Assembly (NCBI GenBank): GCA_001830395.1 | Contig: MHZN01000208.1 | Coordinates: forward strand, 9,171-43,316 | Direction of reading: 5' to 3' | DNA from: Pseudomonadales bacterium RIFCSPLOWO2_12_59_9 | GTDB taxonomy: Bacteria; Pseudomonadota; Gammaproteobacteria; Pseudomonadales; Pseudomonadaceae | Length of the DNA stretch: 34,146 bases | In this document: piece by piece, positions 21,283 to 30,492 of the stretch | Numbering within the stretch: the stretch's first letter is position 1 | How the letters are laid out: the number at the start of each line of letters is the position of its first letter | The notes under the pieces: model-generated | Database searches by the model: none | What the model saw: the letters and a program-made list of their open reading frames with translations, nothing else | Told to the model about the DNA's origin: nothing | Position numbers and translations under genes: made by a program

Positions 21283-22350
21283 ATGAGCCAAGCACCTAAA
21301 GCACCCTCGGTCCTCGACCAGTATCCAGAAGAGTCGCGCGAGTCAGCCGACCTGCTCAAGCAGGCCGTACCGCTGATGATGCGCCATCAAATTGCGCCAA
21401 ACCCGGTGCATTACGCACTCTGGTACACCTACAGCCAGGGGAGCAACCCCGACCTAAACAGGCGCCTGGACAAAATCGTCGGCGACTTTGACGTATTTCC
21501 GCCGGAAACCGCGCTTAAGCTGTTTCGCGAACACATCATCTGCAATGAGCTCGAAGAGGCTCGCGTCAACCAACAGCAAGTCATTGAATTAGTTGATGAT
21601 ATCGAGGGCGATGTAGCCCGTAGTGTTGAGGGCAGCACCGCCTACAACGAAAGCCTGATCTTTGGCCTGCAAGCGTTGCGCGACCCACAGGATGAAAACC
21701 TGCCCAACGTGCTCACCGAACTACACGAAAGCACCCAGCAAATGCAGGCACAGCAAGAGAAGTTTCTCTATCGCCTGCGTACCGCACAAACTGAAATCCA
21801 GCATTTACGAACCCAGTTAGACCGCGCGCACATGGCCGCCACCCTTGATCACCTGACCCAGATCTTCAATCGCAATGCCTTCACCCATCTGCTCAGCAAA
21901 GCCCTGAAAAGCGATTACCGCGGCTTGGCTTTGGTAATGATGGACATTGACCACTTCAAAAACTTCAACGACCAATATGGCCACCCACTCGGCGATCGGG
22001 TGCTGCAGCATGTCGGTCAACTGCTGCGCGACCTGCTCCCGCCACGGGCCATGGCTGCGCGCTACGGTGGCGAAGAGTTTTGCGTGATCATGCGCGACTG
22101 CCACGACCTGCAAACCGCCCACGCCTTTGCCGAGCGCTTGCGCCTGAAAATACAAGCGTTACGGGTCAAAGTACGCAGCACTGACAAGGTGATCGACAGC
22201 ATCACCGCCTCCTTTGGCCTCGCCCTCGCCCAGGCTGGCGACGATCCAGAAGGCTTGATCACCCGCGCCGATGACCAGCTGTACAAGGCCAAGCACAGTG
22301 GCCGCAATCAGGTACACCCCCCGGCCTCATCAGCGGCTTTAAGCGCTTGA
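21283..22350 (+). CDS. GGDEF-domain diguanylate cyclase
   Basis: DHLTQIFNRNAF...MMDIDHFKNFNDQYGHPLGDRVL...RYGGEEFCVIM. Confidence 0.92.
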   Translation: MSQAPKAPSVLDQYPEESRESADLLKQAVPLMMRHQIAPNPVHYALWYTYSQGSNPDLNRRLDKIVGDFDVFPPETALKLFREHIICNELEEARVNQQQVIELVDDIEGDVARSVEGSTAYNESLIFGLQALRDPQDENLPNVLTELHESTQQMQAQQEKFLYRLRTAQTEIQHLRTQLDRAHMAATLDHLTQIFNRNAFTHLLSKALKSDYRGLALVMMDIDHFKNFNDQYGHPLGDRVLQHVGQLLRDLLPPRAMAARYGGEEFCVIMRDCHDLQTAHAFAERLRLKIQALRVKVRSTDKVIDSITASFGLALAQAGDDPEGLITRADDQLYKAKHSGRNQVHPPASSAALSA

Positions 22351-22525
22351 TTTGAGTACCCTCGCACTTTGCTGTTAAATACGCCCCGTGCTGTAAACAG
22401 CGAGTTCTTCGCCATTTGCGCATAGGCCGATGCTGCGTGCCTGTCCAACGCCATTTTTGCCTACATGGCGAACCACGCAAGCTCTGCTCTTCCTCGTTAT
22501 CCATCTTGAAGTGAGCTAATTAAAC

Positions 22526-23119
22526 ATGTTGAAAATTGTCCACCTGTTAACCGGCGCGGCCGCGTTGCTGCTGTCCTTTATCCCCAGCCTGCGTAGCGAT
22601 GCCCTACCCTACTTGCAACAAGCTGACGCGCTCTATCTAGGCCTGTTTGGTCTGTTTAACCTGCTCTACGCACCAGAAGTCACGCAAAGCCGCGAGCGTT
22701 TGCAAAATCTGGTGTCGGTATTGCTGGTATTTGCCGTCGCCCTGCAAACCATGATTCTGCTGGCCCCAATGCCATTGATCGGCACTCAACCGGCAGCACT
22801 CTTTGCATTTTTGGCCATTACCGCGGCCGTGGCGTTAAACCTGATCCTTAACCTGCAGCAAAATCGTGCCTACAGCCAGCCAGCGCCGCAAGACCTGGGC
22901 GACCGTGAAACCGGCACAGTGAAGTGGTTCAACACCTCCAAGGGTTTTGGCTTTATCTCCCGTGATTCGGGCGACGATATTTTTGTGCACTTTCGCGCCA
23001 TCCGTGGCGAAGGCCACCGGGTCTTGGTTGAAGGCCAACGCGTCGAGTTCGCCGTGATGCAACGCGACAAAGGCCTGCAAGCTGAAGATGTGATTGCCGC
23101 GCTGCCCAGCCGCCGCTGA
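22526..23119 (+). CDS. Membrane protein with C-terminal cold-shock domain
   Basis: Hydrophobic N-terminal half; [33 protein letters not shown] motif. Confidence 0.88.
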   Translation: MLKIVHLLTGAAALLLSFIPSLRSDALPYLQQADALYLGLFGLFNLLYAPEVTQSRERLQNLVSVLLVFAVALQTMILLAPMPLIGTQPAALFAFLAITAAVALNLILNLQQNRAYSQPAPQDLGDRETGTVKWFNTSKGFGFISRDSGDDIFVHFRAIRGEGHRVLVEGQRVEFAVMQRDKGLQAEDVIAALPSRR

Positions 23120-23149
23120 GCAAGGTTGGCTGAGTTAATCAGCCGCCAC

Positions 23150-23183
23150 AAAAAAGCCCGCATCCATGGATGCGGGCTTTTTT
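23150..23183. terminator. Bidirectional intrinsic terminator between convergent CSD gene and slyX
   Basis: AAAAAAGCCCGCATCCATGGATGCGGGCTTTTTT. Confidence 0.92.
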
Positions 23184-23192
23184 ATGTCCGCA

Positions 23193-23399
23193 TTAATAAT
23201 GCGGCGGCGGTGTGTGATTATCTTCCAGGCCAAATTGGCTTTGCTGCTCTTCCTGGCGTTTAACCAGGGCGGCGATTTGCTGTTGCAGGCGATCAATTTG
23301 TCGCTGCTGACTCACCACCACATCGTTCAGGCTCTGAATAGTGTCATCCTGAAAGGTCAAACGGCATTCCAGCTCATTGATCCGCGCCTCGACACTCAT
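23193..23399 (-). CDS. slyX: SlyX-family protein
   Basis: [45 protein letters not shown]...PPPHY. Confidence 0.88.
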   Translation of the reverse strand: MSVEARINELECRLTFQDDTIQSLNDVVVSQQRQIDRLQQQIAALVKRQEEQQSQFGLEDNHTPPPHY

Positions 23400-23827
23400 A
23401 GTTCACCCGGCAAAAAGTTAAAATCATCGGTCAACACCATCCGCAACTTGGCCAAAACTGTCGCCAGGTGTTCGGCGCTATAGGGCTGCGCCGGCAATTT
23501 ACCCCAGACTGGCGCCGGCCAGACGGCATCCTCACGGCGGCGCACTATTACATGCATATGCAGCTGACTGACCATATTGCCCAGGGTCGCGACATTCATC
23601 TTGTCGGCGGCGAAGGTGTCTTTGAGGGTTTCTGCCAGCGCCGTGGTTTCTTGCCACAACAGCCGCTGATCATCGCCATCGAGCTGAAACAACTCGCTGA
23701 CATCCTCGCGGCGCGGCACCAGAATGAACCAGGGGAACTGCGCATCGTTCATCAGCAATAAGCGGCACAGGGCAAAATCGCCGATCACCAAGGTGTCCTG
23801 TTGCAAGCGTGGATCGAGACTAAACAT
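23396..23827 (-). CDS. HIT-family protein
   Basis: [19 protein letters not shown] histidine-triad region. Confidence 0.88.
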   Translation of the reverse strand: MFSLDPRLQQDTLVIGDFALCRLLLMNDAQFPWFILVPRREDVSELFQLDGDDQRLLWQETTALAETLKDTFAADKMNVATLGNMVSQLHMHVIVRRREDAVWPAPVWGKLPAQPYSAEHLATVLAKLRMVLTDDFNFLPGEL

Positions 23828-23933
23828 GGCGACGGCTCCCCGTTAACATCGAGTAATTGCAGTTTAGCGGGCCAAGCACCGCCACCGCGAAAAATGCCGC
23901 CAAGGATACCCGCTTGTGCCGCCCTGCGCCCGT

Positions 23934-25385
23934 TCAGAGCTGTCGCGGCAAAGTCACCAACACTTCCAGACCGCCGAAAGGCGAATCGCGCAGATCAATC
24001 GAACCTGCATGCAGTTCAACCACCCGCTGCACGATCGACAAACCCAGGCCGGCGCCCTGCCCCATGCCTTGGCGGAAAAACCGCTCGAACAGCTTCTCGC
24101 GCAGCTCTGCCGAAACCCCCGGACCACTGTCCTGCACGCGCAGCAATAACGTGGCGGGTTTCGCCTCAAGGCAGACACGAATGCGCCCGCCGCTGGGGGT
24201 GTACTGCACCGCATTGCCGACCAGATTCTGCAGCAGGGTGCCCAGGCTAGGTCCATCGGCGAGCAACTGAAAGTTGTCGCCCTCGGTCTGCAACTCCAAC
24301 TCTTGCTGACGGGCCAGCGCCAGCGGCGTCAACTCGGCCAGTTCTTGGCGCAGCAAGGCGGAAAAATCCAGCTCGCCCATGCTCAACTGCACCGCCGCCG
24401 GCTCCAGCCGCGCCAAGGTCAAGAGCTGGGTAACCACCCGAGTTGCACGCTCGACGCCATTGCCCAGTTGCAACAGGGCATTGGCACGATCAATGGGATC
24501 TGGCGCCTGCTGGGCATTTTGCGCATGAATGCGCAGCACCGCCAACGGCGTGCGCAACTCATGGGCGGCGTCGGCCAAGAAGCGCTGCTCGCGGGCCAGC
24601 AACTGGGCAATTTGTTGCAGCAAGCGATTTAACGCCGCCACCATCGGCTCCAGCTCGCGGGGCAGCGGCGCCAGCAGCAGCGGCGCCAAATTATCCGGCG
24701 CCCGGCTTTTAATGAAGCTGGCCATCTGCGCCAGCGGCGCCAGGCCCCAGCCGATCGCCAGCCAAATCAACAGCGCCAGAATGGGTAAAGCCAACAACTG
24801 CGGCAAAATGATTCGTCGGGCGATTAAACCGACCAACTCTCCACGCACATCCTCGCGCTCACCGACCAAAATCCAACGCTGGTCAGGCAGGTCATGCAGC
24901 AAAAAAATCCGCCAGTGATAGGCCCCCGCCGACACCTCGTGATAGCCCGCCAAGCCCGCCGGTAGCGGTGCCGCAGCACTAACGGAGCTGCCGCCGGGCA
25001 AGGTCACTAACAACTGCGCCAGCAACTCGTTCGGGGCACTGGCCGATTGCAACAACAACTGACCGCGATTATCCAGCAACTGAAAAGCCATCTTGCTTTC
25101 GTAAGGGTGCCCGGCACGCAGCTTATCGCCCTCCACCCCTTGGCGCTGACCGGCAAAAGCCTCATCCAGCGCGGCCTGCAACAGATGCTGGGACGCCGGC
25201 GAGACGTCCCGGCCGATCATCCCTTGCAGCAAGCGGGCGCTTTGCGCCAACTGCGCATCGAACAGTTCCTCAATCTCATGATTGGCATCGCGATAGCTTC
25301 GGTAAGAGATCAAGGCCATCGAGAAACTCAGCACGCTGAGCACTAACACCAAGGTGCGGGCACGAATAGAACGCAGCATGAACAC
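23934..25385 (-). CDS. Sensor histidine kinase, QseC/PmrB-like
   Basis: LADAAHELRTPLAVLRIHAQNA H-box; NLVGNAVQYTPSGG N-box; VQDSGPGV; GAGLGLSIVQRVVELH. Confidence 0.92.
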   Translation of the reverse strand: MFMLRSIRARTLVLVLSVLSFSMALISYRSYRDANHEIEELFDAQLAQSARLLQGMIGRDVSPASQHLLQAALDEAFAGQRQGVEGDKLRAGHPYESKMAFQLLDNRGQLLLQSASAPNELLAQLLVTLPGGSSVSAAAPLPAGLAGYHEVSAGAYHWRIFLLHDLPDQRWILVGEREDVRGELVGLIARRIILPQLLALPILALLIWLAIGWGLAPLAQMASFIKSRAPDNLAPLLLAPLPRELEPMVAALNRLLQQIAQLLAREQRFLADAAHELRTPLAVLRIHAQNAQQAPDPIDRANALLQLGNGVERATRVVTQLLTLARLEPAAVQLSMGELDFSALLRQELAELTPLALARQQELELQTEGDNFQLLADGPSLGTLLQNLVGNAVQYTPSGGRIRVCLEAKPATLLLRVQDSGPGVSAELREKLFERFFRQGMGQGAGLGLSIVQRVVELHAGSIDLRDSPFGGLEVLVTLPRQL

Positions 25386-26057
25386 CTACTTATTATCGAC
25401 CGCCAGATCCAGCAAATAGCCCACGCCGCGCACGGTGCGGATCAGCTCCGGGAAGAATTTTTTGCGCAGGTGATGAATATGCACCTCCAGGGCATTGCTC
25501 TCCACCTCTTCGTCCCAGCCGTAGAGCACTTGCTGCAATTTGTCGCGGGTCAATACCCGGCCGGGCTGGACCAGCAATTCCTGCAGTAACAGGAACTCCT
25601 TGCGCGGCAAATTGACCACCCGTTCTTGAAAACGCACTTCCTGATTGACCGGGTCGAGGCTGATGCCACGAAACTCCAGCAGCGGTTGCACCCGATTGAA
25701 ACTGCGCCGTAACAGTGCCCGCAAGCGGGCCTTCAGCTCGGCGACATCAAAAGGCTTGGTCAGATAATCATCGGCACCGGCGTCCAGCCCGGCAATCCTA
25801 TCGGCCGTGGCATCGCGCGCGGTGAGCACCAAGACAGGCACCGGATTGGCCGCCGAGCGCAGGTTTTTCAGCAGTTGCAGGCCGTCCATGCGCGGCAAGC
25901 CAAGGTCGAGAATCACCAGTTCAAAGCTTTCACTGCTCAAGGCATGCAGGGCACTGACGCCGTCCTGCAGCCAATCGACCGTGTAGCCTTCGGGCTTGAG
26001 GGCGGTGCGAATGCCCTCGCCCAAGGCCAGATCATCTTCAACCAACAAAATGCGCAT
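25386..26057 (-). CDS. OmpR-family response regulator, QseB/PmrA-like
   Basis: MRILLVEDDLALGEGIRTALK...DLGLPRMDGL...VLTARD...DDYLTKPFD; winged-helix C-terminus; abuts the kinase gene. Confidence 0.93.
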   Translation of the reverse strand: MRILLVEDDLALGEGIRTALKPEGYTVDWLQDGVSALHALSSESFELVILDLGLPRMDGLQLLKNLRSAANPVPVLVLTARDATADRIAGLDAGADDYLTKPFDVAELKARLRALLRRSFNRVQPLLEFRGISLDPVNQEVRFQERVVNLPRKEFLLLQELLVQPGRVLTRDKLQQVLYGWDEEVESNALEVHIHHLRKKFFPELIRTVRGVGYLLDLAVDNK

Positions 26058-26072
26058 GCAAGGTCTCCATAT

Positions 26073-26212
26073 CAGGCCGTGTGGAAACGTAGCGAGCGAA
26101 GGTTAGGCAAGGCGAAAATAGGCGAGGACGCGGAGTTTACGAGTTGTAAATGAGCAGTCCGAGCCTGTTTTTAACGCCGCATAACCGAGCGCAGTAGTTT
26201 TCACACAGCCTG
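26073..26212 (+). mobile_element. MITE-like element copy 3 (140 bp)
   Basis: Ends CAGGCCGTGTGGAAACGTAGCGAGCG ... GCAGTAGTTTTCACACAGCCTG; reverse complement nearly identical to copy 1 minus a ~56-bp internal segment. Confidence 0.8.
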
Positions 26213-26229
26213 ATGAGTGGTAATTGAGC

Positions 26230-26883
26230 TTATTTAAGCTCGTCCTGCACCTTGGTCAGCAAGGCGTTAACTTCCGCGCGGCGACCCTGATCGGCGACTT
26301 CCCGACCCGCTCGGGGCGCGGCAGCCAAGGCTTTTTCCAACGCAGCTTTGGCTTCGCTGTAACGCTCTTGGCGGAACAGAAAATCGGCGTAGAAATAGTT
26401 CGGGTCAATGCCATTCGGGTTCAACTGCAGCGCTTGCTTGAGCATCTTCTCCGCTTGCTCATCATCGCCAAAACCAACCGGCCAGCCGGGCACCTGGTAA
26501 TAGAGCGCGCCCAGGCTGGTGTAAGCCGAGCCGTACAAGGCATCCGGATTAAGCGCCAGCGCCTGCTCCAGACTGGCCTTGGATTGCTTGACCAGATCCA
26601 GCGCGCCCAAACCACCTTTGGCGCCGGCATAGGTGCTCAGCACAATGCCGCGCCAGATATAGAACTCGGCATCTTTCGGGTTGTTGCGCACTTGCGTTTC
26701 GGCTTCAGCGGCCAGCACGGCGAAGGCCGCCTCGCGCTGCTCTTTGGGCAGTTGATAGTTAATTTCAGCCCAGCGACTTTGCAACACCTGCAGGCTTTTC
26801 TGGCCGCTTTCACTGAGGGCAAAACTGGGCAAACTGGCCAGGCACAAAAGTCCGGCAACCAGGCAACGTAGCTTCATAATCAA
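26230..26883 (-). CDS. Secreted/periplasmic TPR protein
   Basis: Signal peptide MIMKLRCLVAGLLCLASLPSFAL; TPR-like helices (ALNPDALYGSAYTSLGALYYQ, ALQLNPNGIDPNYFYADFLFRQERYSEAKAALEKAL). Confidence 0.8.
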   Translation of the reverse strand: MIMKLRCLVAGLLCLASLPSFALSESGQKSLQVLQSRWAEINYQLPKEQREAAFAVLAAEAETQVRNNPKDAEFYIWRGIVLSTYAGAKGGLGALDLVKQSKASLEQALALNPDALYGSAYTSLGALYYQVPGWPVGFGDDEQAEKMLKQALQLNPNGIDPNYFYADFLFRQERYSEAKAALEKALAAAPRAGREVADQGRRAEVNALLTKVQDELK

Positions 26884-26892
26884 GAACTCCAG

Positions 26893-27684
26893 TTAAGGTT
26901 TGTTGCGCGCAAAGCGCTGGATGATAGGTAACTGTTTACGCAAGGCCTGATCGACCACCCGCGGCAGCAGGCTGTTGAGGCGCACAAAAAACTTTTCCGG
27001 CCAACCCAGGTACAACTCTTCACGCTCACGCACTATGGCTCCCACCACCTGTGCAGCCACTGCCACGGGATCGTCCATGGCGACGTTGAGCTCATCATTC
27101 ATGGCGACCACCGCCGCGCTGTTCATGCTGGTTTGAGTCGCCCGTGGGGCAATGTACAGAACCTTTATCTCAGTATCCGCCAGCTCACGGCGCAACGCTT
27201 CGGAAAATCCGCGCAGGGCAAACTTGCTCGCGCAGTAGGCAGCAAAGCCCGGATAACCGATGGAGCCAAAGGTTGAGCCCAAATTAACCACCAAGGCTCG
27301 CCCCTGAACGCGCAGCATTGGCAGTAATTTATGGGTCAGCTGCAAGGTTGCGGTCACGTTGAGGCCAATCAAACTGGCAATGGCCGCTTCGTCGTGCTGC
27401 TCAAGCAAACTGAATCTATTGCTGCCGGCAGCATTAATCAGGGTATTTATCCCGCCGAACCGCCGGGCCGCCGCCAACACCGCTTCGCGACCTGCGCTCT
27501 CGGCAATATCGGCCTGGACCAACTCGACTTGCCCGGGAAAACGCAACGCCATAGCCTCTAAGGCCTGCATGTGTCGCCCGACCAACAGCAACTTGGCCCC
27601 GCCCGCCGCCAAACGTTCGACCAGCGCCTGACCTATGCCGCCACTGGCGCCGGTAATAACCGCACGACAATCGATAAGTTGCAT
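26893..27684 (-). CDS. SDR-family oxidoreductase
   Basis: VITGASGGIGQAL Rossmann motif; YCASKFALRGFSEALRREL YxxxK active site. Confidence 0.92.
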   Translation of the reverse strand: MQLIDCRAVITGASGGIGQALVERLAAGGAKLLLVGRHMQALEAMALRFPGQVELVQADIAESAGREAVLAAARRFGGINTLINAAGSNRFSLLEQHDEAAIASLIGLNVTATLQLTHKLLPMLRVQGRALVVNLGSTFGSIGYPGFAAYCASKFALRGFSEALRRELADTEIKVLYIAPRATQTSMNSAAVVAMNDELNVAMDDPVAVAAQVVGAIVREREELYLGWPEKFFVRLNSLLPRVVDQALRKQLPIIQRFARNKP

Positions 27685-27693
27685 GCGGCCCCC

Positions 27694-28347
27694 TTAAGCC
27701 GACAACGGCAGGCTGCGAAACATATCGCCATACAGGCGGTAAACCATCTTGGCGGTGTGCACCACCGCGGCCTGATCGGCCGGATCGTCGAGGCGATTCA
27801 TCAGCTTTTTGTAAAACTCCATATGGTCGATGTCCAGGCTGCCATGGGAGATCAGGTAACTAAACGCCTGCTCCGGCAACCCCAGCTCACCCTTGATGAT
27901 GCCGGCGGCGTGGGTTGCCAGCGCAATGCTGGTGCCTTCCAGCACGTTAACCATGCCGAAAAAACTCACCGGATTGTCGCGATTGATCCGGTCATAGACA
28001 TAGCTGACCATCAACTCAGTCGGCAGGTTGGGCGTCTCGCGCCGCACCACCTCGGCATCGGCGCCACAGGCGCGAATGTCATTGAGAATCCACTCCTGAT
28101 GGCCGTACTCCTCTTCGATGTACTCGGCAATCGCCTCGCGCAACCATTCCAAGCGCTCCGGCAAACGGGCGCCACAGGCCATCAACAGCGGCACCGTGTG
28201 CTTAACGTGGTGATAGGCCTGACCCAAAAACGCCACATAACTGGCGGCGCTAACGGTGCCCGCCAGCACTTGGGCGATGATCGGAGCACTGAGCAAGTAC
28301 TCGCGCTCGGCCGTGGTTTGCTCTTGCAGTTGATCAAAAAAATTCAT
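27694..28347 (-). CDS. Heme-oxygenase-like diiron (TenA-like, HDO-type) oxidase
   Basis: AYHHVKHTVPL, EYIEEEYGHQEW, NVLEGTS and SHGSLDIDHMEF: E/H/D ligand pattern of HDO proteins. Confidence 0.8.
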   Translation of the reverse strand: MNFFDQLQEQTTAEREYLLSAPIIAQVLAGTVSAASYVAFLGQAYHHVKHTVPLLMACGARLPERLEWLREAIAEYIEEEYGHQEWILNDIRACGADAEVVRRETPNLPTELMVSYVYDRINRDNPVSFFGMVNVLEGTSIALATHAAGIIKGELGLPEQAFSYLISHGSLDIDHMEFYKKLMNRLDDPADQAAVVHTAKMVYRLYGDMFRSLPLSA

Positions 28348-28355
28348 GCAACCTC

Positions 28356-29816
28356 CTAAAGTGCTTCATTGGCCAATAATTGATCGATGGCCGCCTGGTA
28401 ATGATTCAATAACGCCGGACGCCGTAGCCGACCATTGCTGGTGGCCAAGCCGTTGCTGTCGCTAAAGGGTTGTTCTGCGCGCAACCAGTGATGGGCACGG
28501 GCGTAGTCCGGCAAGCCGCGATTAACCTCGGCAACCGCGGCGGCCAACTCCGCATCACTGGTACTGGCAAACCGCGGCAGCAGCACTGCCACATTGGCCG
28601 GCAGCGCCTCGCCATGCAGCCAGGCCTGAGCAATCGGCAATTGCTGGACGAGCTCGGCTTCAACCCACTCCGGGTTAACGTTGCGACCAAACGCGGTAAT
28701 AAATTGATGTTTTTTGCGCCCGTGCAACACCAAGAAGGCGCCGTCAAAATGGCCAAGATCACCGCTGCCCAACCACTCATCGCTGAGCGCTGGCTCACCT
28801 AAATAACCGAGCATCTGCGCGCCTTTGACCAACACCTCACCATCCGCCGCCAAACGCACCTGCACATGCGGCAACGGCGTGCCGACGCTGCCGATCTTGC
28901 GCTGCAGCGGAGTGTTCAGGCACACCACCGAAGCGCACTCAGACAACCCATAACCTTCATAGATAGGCAAACCCAAGGCATCGGCACGGGCCAGCAATTG
29001 CGCCGAGACCCGGCCACCACCCACGGCCACAAAACGCAGCGAGTCGGGGATCGGCAAGCCGCGCTCGGCGGCTGTGACCAAGGCCAGCAGCAGTTGCGGC
29101 AGCAGAATCAAACTGTGCGGCTGCACGCGATTCAGGCTGCGCAAAAAACTCGGCAGATCAAACTGACTGGCGCCCTTGAGACCAACCTCGGCGAGTGGCA
29201 TTAACTCAATAGTGGCGCCGGCCAGCAAGGGCGCATAAATGCCGGCAATGTTCTCCAGCAAAGTGGCCAGCGGCAGCACGCACAGATGACGCTCGACCTT
29301 GCAGGGCGCGCTGGCCTGCCAAAGGCTCTGCGCCACCCGCAACTGCAGCGCCGCATCCAGACACACGCCTTTGGGCTGACCGGTGGTGCCGGAGGTGTAG
29401 GTGACTTTCACTGTCCCGAGCGGTAGCGGCGTCACCTGCGGCTGCGGGCGCTGCAACAACCCAGGGCTGACCGGCATAAAGCCCAGCGCCGCAAAGGCCG
29501 CCGACTGATCGCTGATCAAACTGTCTACGCCGGCATTATCCAGCACATGGCGCTGCTGCTCGGCGGAGAAGAACCCAGGTAAAGGGATGCAGACCACACC
29601 CGCCATTAAGGCCGCCAGATCCCACAACACCCACTCCACGCCGTTATCCAACGCCAGCCCCAAACGCTGCGCACCCAGTTGGTGCAACCGCTCGGCGCGC
29701 GCCTGGGCTTCGAGCAATAACTGCCCATAGCTGAGTTGCCGCTCGGCTTCGATCAACGCCGGGCGCTGACCATGGCCGCGCAACGCCGCTATAAAGGTCT
29801 CAACCGCAGCTGACAT
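28356..29816 (-). CDS. AMP-dependent acyl-CoA synthetase/ligase-like protein
   Basis: VTYTSGTTGQPKGVCLD, YEGYGLSECASV, GSGDLGHFDGAFLVLHGRKKHQFITAFGRNVNP; start trimmed to MSAAVETF. Confidence 0.9.
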   Translation of the reverse strand: MSAAVETFIAALRGHGQRPALIEAERQLSYGQLLLEAQARAERLHQLGAQRLGLALDNGVEWVLWDLAALMAGVVCIPLPGFFSAEQQRHVLDNAGVDSLISDQSAAFAALGFMPVSPGLLQRPQPQVTPLPLGTVKVTYTSGTTGQPKGVCLDAALQLRVAQSLWQASAPCKVERHLCVLPLATLLENIAGIYAPLLAGATIELMPLAEVGLKGASQFDLPSFLRSLNRVQPHSLILLPQLLLALVTAAERGLPIPDSLRFVAVGGGRVSAQLLARADALGLPIYEGYGLSECASVVCLNTPLQRKIGSVGTPLPHVQVRLAADGEVLVKGAQMLGYLGEPALSDEWLGSGDLGHFDGAFLVLHGRKKHQFITAFGRNVNPEWVEAELVQQLPIAQAWLHGEALPANVAVLLPRFASTSDAELAAAVAEVNRGLPDYARAHHWLRAEQPFSDSNGLATSNGRLRRPALLNHYQAAIDQLLANEAL

Positions 29817-30492
29817 TGGCCAACTCCTCGACCGCGTACAACGGCTGATAACCCAAACGCCGATAAACACCCATGGCCTGCAGGCGCTGATGGCCAGTGT
29901 AAATATCGCCGACCATGACCTGTGGCGCGGTGGCGTAATAGCTGCCCCAAGCGCCGAGCTCGGCGCCCATGCACGCGGGGTCGGCCAACCCCAGCGACAA
30001 CGGGCTCAAACCTAAACGTTGAAAGCTATTCAGTAAGGTCGTAGTGCCGGTAAAGGTCACCCAGCGAAACCCCAGCGCCACCAACACGTCTGTCAGCGCC
30101 ACTATTAATAGACGCGCATGCCCCGCGCCCACTGCGGCCAGGTTGCCCACCTCAACGATTTCACTCCGTTTAAGGTAACGACCGTTACCGGCGGTAATCT
30201 CTTGCTCAATGGGACGGCTGAGGTAACGCTCTAAAAACAGCTCCCCAGCATCGGCGCCACGAATCCCCACGGCCGCTTGCAGTTGCCCCGCCGCATTCTC
30301 CAGCCCCAGCAGGCAGGGCATGAAGTGCTCAATTTTCGCCCCGTAGTGTTCAGCAAAACGCACACGAATAAAGTTTTCTATCTCACTTCGACGCTTTGTG
30401 CACGGATGTTGCTTAAGTAAATACAGCGACAATGCAGGGTCGTGCCCGATCCGGGCCAACGCCCCTTCATGATGTTCCCAAGGCAACTGCAT
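29800..30492 (-). CDS. Thermostable hemolysin (T_hemolysin) family protein, GNAT/autoinducer-synthase-like
   Basis: ENFIRVRFAEHYGAKIEHFMPCLLGL...RSEIVEVGNLAAVGAGHARLLIVALTDVLVALGFRWVTFTGTTTLLNSFQRLGL; ATG start preceded by AGGGG; upstream GTG at 30501 also possible. Confidence 0.7.
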   Translation of the reverse strand: MQLPWEHHEGALARIGHDPALSLYLLKQHPCTKRRSEIENFIRVRFAEHYGAKIEHFMPCLLGLENAAGQLQAAVGIRGADAGELFLERYLSRPIEQEITAGNGRYLKRSEIVEVGNLAAVGAGHARLLIVALTDVLVALGFRWVTFTGTTTLLNSFQRLGLSPLSLGLADPACMGAELGAWGSYYATAPQVMVGDIYTGHQRLQAMGVYRRLGYQPLYAVEELANVSCG

